Assembly: GCA_930367205.1 (NCBI GenBank)
Contig: OV884009.1
Location: forward strand, 123,760,639 to 123,824,638
Length of the DNA: 64,000 bases
Source: Acanthosoma haemorrhoidale
Taxonomy: Eukaryota; Arthropoda; Insecta; Hemiptera; Acanthosomatidae
Direction: 5' to 3'
Shown: positions 58,027 through 64,000 of the stretch, piece after piece
Position numbering within the stretch: position 1 is the first letter of the stretch
Layout: every line of letters begins with the position of its first letter
Translations under genes and position numbers: made by a program
The notes under the pieces: generated by a model
What the model was told of the DNA's origin: nothing
The model's input: only the letters and a program-made list of their open reading frames with translations
The model's database searches: none

Positions 58027-58621
58027 TGTAACAAAACAGGAACAGCGTTGAGTATAGACCATCCCGCAACGCTTAGGAGGTATTAGATTACCGGCGCCGA
58101 CTGGTGTCTACACTTGCTTGAAAACTGAGAGAAGAAGACAACAAACACGTGCATTTCACATCGGCATTCTAGGAATAAAATATAACAACCCATGCAACTA
58201 AAGGGGATTGGAGGAACAGCTCCCCCGCTCTGAGATCGATCACGCCCCTTGACCAATAACAAGAGAGAAGTGGCAGAAGGAAATCCCCTCTTGAGAAGAA
58301 TTGGGAAAAGGAGGAGTCAGAGTGTGTTGAGTAGAGTGGAACAAAAAGGTTGTGTGAACTAGAGAGTCTGTAGAAGTGAGTGGTGTTAGAAAATTGTTAG
58401 TGATCTAAAAAGATGAACGATAGACGGATACCGGACTTTATTAAAGGTAACTCTTACAAATTCAATTGGTGGATGGGACATTAATCACCGTGGAGCTTAG
58501 GTCATTGTGGTGAATTCAATTATCATCCATAATTCTTTCCTGGTTCCTAACTTTCCGTTCCCTGATTTCTCAACATCCAAAGGTAAATTTCCTATTTCCC
58601 GGTAGGCACGGGGGCGTTACA
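58027..58621. repeat. Solo LTR with ATCA target duplication
   Basis: 595 bp bounded by TGTAAC and GTTACA, flanked on both sides by ATCA (58023-58026 and 58622-58625). It is clearly less AT-rich than the surroundings. On the minus strand it begins TGTAACGCCCCCGTG and has AATAAAG about 180 bp in, which suggests minus orientation, but this is not certain. No internal element sequence adjoins it. It is unrelated to the other LTRs in the window. Confidence 0.72.
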
Positions 58622-58929
58622 ATCAAATAAATAAAACTATGTTAAGTTTATAAACGTAATAATGAGCTAGTATATGATAATAATAATGAAGAAATTCTTG
58701 AAAGTGCTTATCTAATTATGTGACTGATGCTCGTGAGGTCTCCTCACTAAGCGAAGCAGTGCAACATAGCTGACTTCGATATGGTGAAAATTATCACAAC
58801 TTCAAGTGGGCAGCTATAAGGATGCCTGCATCTGAGTGGCTTTAGGGGAAGACTTCAATAATTACCCAAATCACAATGCTTGCCTTAAATATTATTAATG
58901 GAAATGTTAAGTGTTAACAAAGTTGAAAT

Positions 58930-59312
58930 ATTTATAACCATCAGTTTCTATTATCCTCCAGGAAACAAAAATTATAAATTCAGACTTATCATTATCAAAC
59001 GATTGCTTAAAGGGGAAAGTTCAAGTATTATTGCACCAAAATACAGTATTAGCTGGACTACAGTCAATGACATTAAAGGAGGTGCAGACAAGATTGATTG
59101 TCATGTTTCAAAAGTGCAAACTACAGACAATAATGTCTTTAGAAAGACTATGAAACCAGCATAACTTGTTGATACAATAGTTGGATACAATAATGTATCA
59201 CTGGTATGTCCTAGCCTGCAGGTAGGAAATACCATTTCCAGTGCCAATATTAATGGCTGACGCTATTGACATCAAAAAGAAGCTTAGTGGAGATCCATCA
59301 TTCAAAGCAAGT
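58930..59312 (+). pseudogene. pogo/Tigger-type transposase, N-terminal remnant
   Basis: Reads RLIIIKRLLKGESSSIIAPK and YSISWTTVNDIKGGADKI, a helix-turn-helix of the CENP-B/pogo type ('xIIxxLExGxxxxxIAxxxxVxxSTVxDI'). It continues as NVFRKTMKP ('RKTMKxA') and, after stops and frameshifts, PILMADAIDIKKKLSGDPSF, the start of the second DNA-binding domain ('PIxGPxIxEKAxxLxxKL..DxxFKAS'). It stops at FKAS, exactly where the Ty3 copy B LTR begins. The remaining domains are absent; the text SGWERLVYH on the far side (about 63791-63820) may be its continuation. Confidence 0.75.
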
Positions 59313-59420
59313 CAGTTATAATAAACATGTAATGTGTTGTCATGCTCCTAACCGGATTGTATTTAATAAAGTTATAAACAATGACTGGAGACTTGATTAA
59401 TAATTAAATATAATACAACA
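59312..59420 (+). repeat. 5' LTR of Ty3 copy B, truncated
   Basis: Begins TCAGTTATAATAAACATG and ends ATAATACAACA. Compared with the 3' LTR, the TGTGGTAACACTG start is missing, so the likely promoter region is damaged. Confidence 0.9.
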
Positions 59421-59436
59421 TGGTGTCAGGTGAAAT
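59421..59436 (+). other. Primer-binding site of Ty3 copy B
   Basis: TGGTGTCAGGTGAAAT directly after the LTR. The TGG start is complementary to the CCA end of a tRNA, as expected for a minus-strand primer. I do not assign the tRNA species. Confidence 0.7.
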
Positions 59437-59498
59437 CCTAGTTATTTAATAAAGTGAATAAGTGTCATAGTGTCACGTTGCACCAACCACGTTGTGTG

Positions 59499-62213
59499 AT
59501 GGAGTTTAAACCACCCGCTGAATTAACGTTTTCGGGTAGTATTGCAGAAAACTGGAAAAATTGGAAGCAGAAATTGGAATACTATCTTTTAGCAACTGAA
59601 AAGGATAAAAAAGCAGATAAAGTTAAAATAGCAATTTTACTCAACTTGATTGGTGATGAAGGTTTGGCTATTTTTAATACGTTTGGACTATCTACTGAAA
59701 CGTCGACATATGGCGCTGTAATTACTAAATATGAAAACTACTGTAAAGAAAAGAAGAATGTGTTGTTTGAGCGGCATAAATTCTTTAAAATATTGAGAAT
59801 TGATGGTCAGACTATTGACAATTATGTGACAGTGCTTCGCACTATTGGAGCAAACTGTGAATTCGGTGATCAGTTAGAATCTTTAATTAGGAATCAAATT
59901 GTTTTACACTTAACAGATCAAGGGCTACAGGAAAGAATATTAACAGAAAGTGAACTAGATTTACTTAAAGTGGTTGATTTTGTAAAAGCATCTGAAACTA
60001 CAAAGGAACAAGTGAGAGTAATACAAGAGAAATCCGTACAAGTACATGGATTAAAAAGAGTTAGTAATAAATCTAATTATAACACAGCTAATGATGAGGG
60101 CAGGAAACTTAATAATAATTTTAGGCCTAAATACGGGAATCACAGTGGTGTAAACATCAATATTGATGCAGTATACTATCAGTGTCGGAAGTGTGGAAAT
60201 AAACATGGACCCAATAATTGTCCAGCATATGGAAAGTATTGCAGTTTATGCAATAAGCCAAATCATTTTGCAGTTGCATGTTTTAAAAACAAGAAAAATA
60301 TAAGTTTAGTACAACAAAATAAGTATGAAAGTGAACAGGACAATGCGGATTCCCTTATTGACTCTAGTGCATTAGTTGAGAGCTCAAAGAAAAGTTTTAA
60401 AATTGATAGTTTACAGTGGTCACAAAATTTAAATATTATTAACAAGGAATTGGAGTTCAAGCTTGATACGGGAGCTGAGATTAATGTAATGCCTATAAGC
60501 TGTCTGTTCAAATTGGGAGTAAGTACTGACAATATGTGTAATAATAGACAAATAATGCTGGAGGTATTTGGAGGCAATCAGTTAAAATCTTTAGGAGTTA
60601 TTAAATTGAAATGTAGTGCCAATAATGTGAGGAATTGCCAACTTAGTTTTGTTGTAGTGAATGATGCAAACAATAATAAAATTAAACCCTTACTGGGGTT
60701 AGAGGGTTGTGTTAAATTAAACTTAATTAAAAGAATAAATAATCTTACAGTTGATAATCAAACGAAAGTGGAAATTTTGAAGAGAAATGAAGACATATTT
60801 CATAGAACTGGACTGATAAAAAATTATGAGTGTCACATTAAAGTGGATAAATCTGTAGCACCAGTGATCAGACCTCCTAGAAGAGTACCTTTAGCTATTA
60901 GGGACAGGTTGCAAGAAAAGTTAAATCTTTTGGAGACAGAAAAAATTATTGAAAAAGTGGATTGTCCAGTGACATGGCTCAGCAATCTTGTGGTTATCGA
61001 AAAATTAGATGGAGGTCTTCAAGTATGTTTGGACCCAACTGATCTGAACAAAGCCATCATTAAAACACCTGCGTTAATACCTACCTTGCAAGAAGTAACT
61101 TCTCAGTTAGCAGGTAAATGTTGGTTTTCTTTACTTGATCTTAAGGAGGGCTTTTATAATATTAAACTGGACAAAGAATCGTCTAACTTGTGTGCGTTTT
61201 CAACACCTCTGGGGTGCTATAAATTCCTCAGACTCCCATTTGGTGTATCCAACGCCACGGAGGAATTCCAAAGAGTAAACACTTCCATATTTTCAGATAT
61301 TCCTGGACTTATAATATATTTTGATGACATTTTAATTGCAACTGAGACAGAAAAAGAACATGATGAAGTGCTAAATAAAGTATTAGAAAGGGCCAGGTCA
61401 AGTAATTTAAAATTTAATCCTAGTAAATTTCAATATAAAACCAATAAAGTTACATTTTTGGGGCTTGAGTTTGATAAAAATGGGATGAAAATTGACCCAC
61501 AGAGAATAGAAGCTATTAAAAGTTTAGAGAACCCTAGTAATAAGAAGGAATTACAAAGAATTTCGGGCATGCTTAATTACATAAGAAATTTTATTCCAAA
61601 TTTTGCTGACTTAACTTCTAATTTGCGTACCCTTTTGAAATTTAATGTGGAATTTATTTGGACAGAAGCTCATTCAATGCTTCTAAAAAATATAAAAGAA
61701 TTAATTACAAAAATTCCAGTATTAACACATTTTGACACATCTAAGGAAATTACTATTGAATGTGATGCATCTAAGGATGCAATAGGATGCTGTTTAATGC
61801 AGAAGGGACAACCTACATCCTATGCGTCAAGGTCGTTGTCGCCAACAGAAAAGAATTTCGCACAAATTGAAAAGGAATTATTAAGTCTTCTTTTTGCAAC
61901 ATCCAAATTCCATTTATACATCTATGGGCGTAAAACTTGTGTCAGAACAGACCACAAACCTCTTGTGTCTCTAATTAAAAAGAATGTTGGAGAAATACCA
62001 TCACCTAGATTGCAACGGATGATTCTTAATCTAATTAAATATGACTTAGATTTGGGATATGTGCCTGGGAAGGAATTATATATTGCTGATTTGTTGTCAA
62101 GAGGTTGTGAAAATGAGGAGAACGTCAATTCTGAAGAACATTGGATTAGTGAGATAGTTCATGAAGTAGCATCTAATAATTATCAATTGCAGGTCACACC
62201 TAGAAGAAAATAG
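59499..62213 (+). CDS. Gag-protease-RT-RNase H polyprotein of Ty3 copy B
   Basis: About 904 codons, uninterrupted. Gag: MEFKPPAELTF to about residue 225, then two zinc knuckles at about 229-261 (CRKCGNKHGPNNC, CSLCNKPNHFAVAC). Protease DTGA at about 322. RT with GFYNIKL, LPFGVSNA and catalytic YFDD at 607-610. RNase H Asp at about 756 (ECDASKDA), Glu at about 793 and TDHKPL near 817. It ends in a TAG before integrase. The frame is open 15 codons further upstream to 59454; the ATG at 59499 is chosen because MEFKPP is the typical gag start. With catalytic residues intact it could be translated if the element is transcribed. No env. Confidence 0.88.
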   Translation: MEFKPPAELTFSGSIAENWKNWKQKLEYYLLATEKDKKADKVKIAILLNLIGDEGLAIFNTFGLSTETSTYGAVITKYENYCKEKKNVLFERHKFFKILRIDGQTIDNYVTVLRTIGANCEFGDQLESLIRNQIVLHLTDQGLQERILTESELDLLKVVDFVKASETTKEQVRVIQEKSVQVHGLKRVSNKSNYNTANDEGRKLNNNFRPKYGNHSGVNINIDAVYYQCRKCGNKHGPNNCPAYGKYCSLCNKPNHFAVACFKNKKNISLVQQNKYESEQDNADSLIDSSALVESSKKSFKIDSLQWSQNLNIINKELEFKLDTGAEINVMPISCLFKLGVSTDNMCNNRQIMLEVFGGNQLKSLGVIKLKCSANNVRNCQLSFVVVNDANNNKIKPLLGLEGCVKLNLIKRINNLTVDNQTKVEILKRNEDIFHRTGLIKNYECHIKVDKSVAPVIRPPRRVPLAIRDRLQEKLNLLETEKIIEKVDCPVTWLSNLVVIEKLDGGLQVCLDPTDLNKAIIKTPALIPTLQEVTSQLAGKCWFSLLDLKEGFYNIKLDKESSNLCAFSTPLGCYKFLRLPFGVSNATEEFQRVNTSIFSDIPGLIIYFDDILIATETEKEHDEVLNKVLERARSSNLKFNPSKFQYKTNKVTFLGLEFDKNGMKIDPQRIEAIKSLENPSNKKELQRISGMLNYIRNFIPNFADLTSNLRTLLKFNVEFIWTEAHSMLLKNIKELITKIPVLTHFDTSKEITIECDASKDAIGCCLMQKGQPTSYASRSLSPTEKNFAQIEKELLSLLFATSKFHLYIYGRKTCVRTDHKPLVSLIKKNVGEIPSPRLQRMILNLIKYDLDLGYVPGKELYIADLLSRGCENEENVNSEEHWISEIVHEVASNNYQLQVTPRRK

Positions 62214-62309
62214 ATTCTCAAAGAAGAAACCGCCAAGGATAAGACATTATAATGCCTAGTGCAGTACTGCATGAAGGGATGGCCTGCCAATAGTAAAGAT
62301 GTGCCTGAA

Positions 62310-62312
62310 TAA
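62310..62312 (+). other. Stop codon before integrase shared with copy A
   Basis: GAA TAA ATA AAA in the pol frame, 75 bp before the first integrase Met. The same TAA stands at 6842-6844 in copy A. A CAA or CAG to TAA change is the simplest origin. Two further in-frame stops lie at 62211-62213 and 62250-62252 in copy B only. Confidence 0.8.
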
Positions 62313-62384
62313 ATAAAAGTATATTACAAATTTAAAGATGAAATTTGTGTTAGTGGAAATTTAGTATTTGTTGGGCGAAAGCTG

Positions 62385-63536
62385 TTGGTGCCTATTCCCT
62401 TGAGAAAAGAAATGTTGGAGAAGCTTCATAGTCCGCATTTAGGAGTCAGCAAAACACAAGCGAGGGCAAGACAAATATTTTACTGGCCGCAAATGAACTC
62501 AGATATTGAAGAATATGTATTAAAATGTAAAATATGTGAAACTTATAGGAATAAAAATATAAAGGAACCTTTATTGCCTTACCCGGTACCATCAAGACCT
62601 TATCAACGGGTCGGTATGGATTTCTTCCAATTAGGAAACTATTCCTACCTAATAATTGTGGATTATTTATCAGCCTGGTTTGATGTAGTAAAGATGGCAT
62701 ATAAAACAGTATCAGAAACAATCAAGGCTATTAAACCAATATTTGCAACACATGGAATACCTGATGAAATTGTGGCTGATAATATGCCTTTCTCATCCTT
62801 TGAGTTCAAGCAGTTTTGTCAAGGATGGGGCATAAAATTAACTAACACTAGCCCACACTATCCACAATCAAATGGAATGGTGGAGAAAGCAGTTGGTATT
62901 TGCAAAAGCCTCATGATAAAATGTCACAAATTTGGACAAGATTTCAATTTAGGATTAATGGAGTATAGAAACTGCCCAATCACAGGATTGTCAGTAAGCC
63001 CAGCACAAATACTGATGAGCAGACAGCTAAGAACAGTCATCCCAACTATTGAAGAAAACCCTCTGCCAAATGTCGTTGGGATGAAGGAGGATAAGGAGCT
63101 TAAACAGCAAAAGTCTAAGTTATACTATGATAAAACATCACAGGAGAGAAGAGGTTTCAATGATGGTGAAAGTGTAGTCCATAGAAGAGGAAGGAGATGG
63201 GATCCAGCCCAGATTATTAAATCTAACAATGCGCCTAGATCCTACATAATAAGAACTGAGGATGGTCAAACATTAGTTAGGAATTCAGTCCATCTACGGA
63301 AATCAGGAAATCCTTTTGCTATTAATAGAGAACAAAATAATTATCCCACTTTGGAAAATAACATTACCGAAAGTAATGAATTTAATACTAAGACTCAACT
63401 GGTTCCAGCTCAATCACCTCAACATCCAGAAGAGAGTCCTGAGGTCACCTCTGAAACCCATAACCCAGCTCTACCTCAAGTTATGTCTAGATATGGAAGA
63501 CAAATTATTAAACCTAGAAGATTAGTGGAAGAATAA
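62385..63536 (+). CDS. Integrase of Ty3 copy B
   Basis: 383 codons, in the same register as the polyprotein but separated from it by three stops (TAG at 62211, TAA near 62250, TAA at 62310). Zinc domain HSPHLGVSK ... CKICE. Catalytic core D79 (GMDFFQLG), D132 (IVADNMPF), E167 (NGMVEKAV), giving D-34-E. C-terminal region (RGRRWDPAQI) and a polar tail ending RRLVEE. The upstream sequence (GNLVFVGRKLLVPIP) is also integrase, so the start Met is only the first after the last stop and the domain is N-terminally cut. All catalytic residues are present. Confidence 0.85.
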   Translation: MVPIPLRKEMLEKLHSPHLGVSKTQARARQIFYWPQMNSDIEEYVLKCKICETYRNKNIKEPLLPYPVPSRPYQRVGMDFFQLGNYSYLIIVDYLSAWFDVVKMAYKTVSETIKAIKPIFATHGIPDEIVADNMPFSSFEFKQFCQGWGIKLTNTSPHYPQSNGMVEKAVGICKSLMIKCHKFGQDFNLGLMEYRNCPITGLSVSPAQILMSRQLRTVIPTIEENPLPNVVGMKEDKELKQQKSKLYYDKTSQERRGFNDGESVVHRRGRRWDPAQIIKSNNAPRSYIIRTEDGQTLVRNSVHLRKSGNPFAINREQNNYPTLENNITESNEFNTKTQLVPAQSPQHPEESPEVTSETHNPALPQVMSRYGRQIIKPRRLVEE

Positions 63537-63630
63537 ACTTTAATAGTAAAATTGGTATTATTGTATTTTGTCTATTTTGAAAATTTATTTTATTTTGTTG
63601 TACATAATTGTTAATCTGGAATTTAAATAT

Positions 63631-63641
63631 AAGGAGGGGGA
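63631..63641 (+). other. Polypurine tract of Ty3 copy B
   Basis: AAGGAGGGGGA directly before the 3' LTR, the plus-strand primer for reverse transcription. Confidence 0.85.
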
Positions 63642-63784
63642 TGTGGTAACACTGTTTGTAACAGCGGTTGAACCTTCAGTTATAATAAACATGTAATGTG
63701 TTGTCATGCTCCTAACCGGATTGTATTTAATAAAGTTATGAACAATGACTGGAGACTTAATTAATAATTAAATATAATACAACA
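63642..63784 (+). repeat. 3' LTR of Ty3 copy B, complete
   Basis: TGTGGTAACACTG...AATACAACA, 143 bp, with TG/CA ends. It contains AATAAAG at about 63729. Reference copy for judging the 5' truncation. Confidence 0.93.
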
Positions 63785-64000
63785 GGACAGGTCTGGGTGG
63801 GAGAGATTGGTGTATCATTAACTTAGTTTTTGTTAAAAACATTAAATATGTGTATTTTGAATCAAAGTTATGAACTATTTATTAAATTTTTAATAATTTC
63901 AGGAAATTAAGGTTATCATTTTTCACTAGAAAAACGTGAAGTGTCATTAAGCATTATTTTAATTAGGGGAGGGTGTAAATATTTGACATGAAGAAGAGAA
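63785..64000. other. Flank of Ty3 copy B
   Basis: The first 35 bp may continue the interrupted Tigger-like transposase (SGWERLVYH). The rest is AT-rich with nothing recognised. Confidence 0.4.

Larger units (their letters stand above)
59312..63784 (+). mobile_element. Ty3/gypsy retrotransposon copy B, nearly complete
   Basis: The 5' LTR (59312-59420) lacks the first 34 bp found in the 143-bp 3' LTR (63642-63784) and differs from it at about two of 109 positions. A primer site begins TGGTGTCAGGTG at 59421, and a purine tract AAGGAGGGGGA (63631-63641) precedes the 3' LTR. The internal part has one long gag-protease-RT-RNase H frame and a separate integrase frame. It is the same family as copy A but much better preserved. 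No target duplication is seen, because the 5' end is truncated. Confidence 0.93.

Overview
The window is AT-rich animal DNA from an arthropod, most likely an insect. The evidence is one long intron-rich gene with GT/AG-bounded exons, plus mariner, Ty3/gypsy, Jockey-like and RTE-like elements packed into its introns. The sequence does not let me name the species.

The host gene is a TRPM-family cation channel (Trpm) on the + strand. Thirteen internal exons lie between 2176 and 57313, about 2.97 kb of coding sequence. Exon phases agree at all twelve junctions, so they join into one reading frame. They cover the end of the cytosolic TRPM homology region (exons 1-3), the pre-S1 helix (4), S1-S2 (5-6), S3-S4 (7), S5 and pore helix (8), filter end and S6 (9), TRP helix and coiled coil (10-11) and a low-complexity Ser/Pro-rich tail (12-13). 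The first exons lie upstream of the window. The 3' end is either downstream or too short to recognise, and no alpha-kinase domain is visible.

Most of the remainder is transposon debris. From left to right: gypsy and LINE remnants (130-1175); a dead Ty3/gypsy copy A with an AAAAC target duplication (4500-8148); two tRNA-like foldback repeats (2900-3062, 9592-9813); many degenerate LINE fragments on both strands (8290-40200); a deleted mariner (27878-28694); a young second gypsy family that keeps gag and integrase but has lost protease and most of RT (41687-45275), with two solo LTRs elsewhere; a nearly full-length mariner (45786-47060); a third LTR-like family (40730-41425 and 45600-45770; 47067-47567; 53066-53506); a solo LTR with an ATCA duplication (58027-58621); and a well-preserved second Ty3 copy B (59312-63784) lodged in a pogo/Tigger transposase relic.

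The points I rate highest are a 23-bp tandem array that copies the 5' splice site of the S4 exon four times, the gag-integrase gypsy derivative, the foldback repeat with two divergent tRNA-like promoters, and an in-frame stop shared by both Ty3 copies just before integrase.
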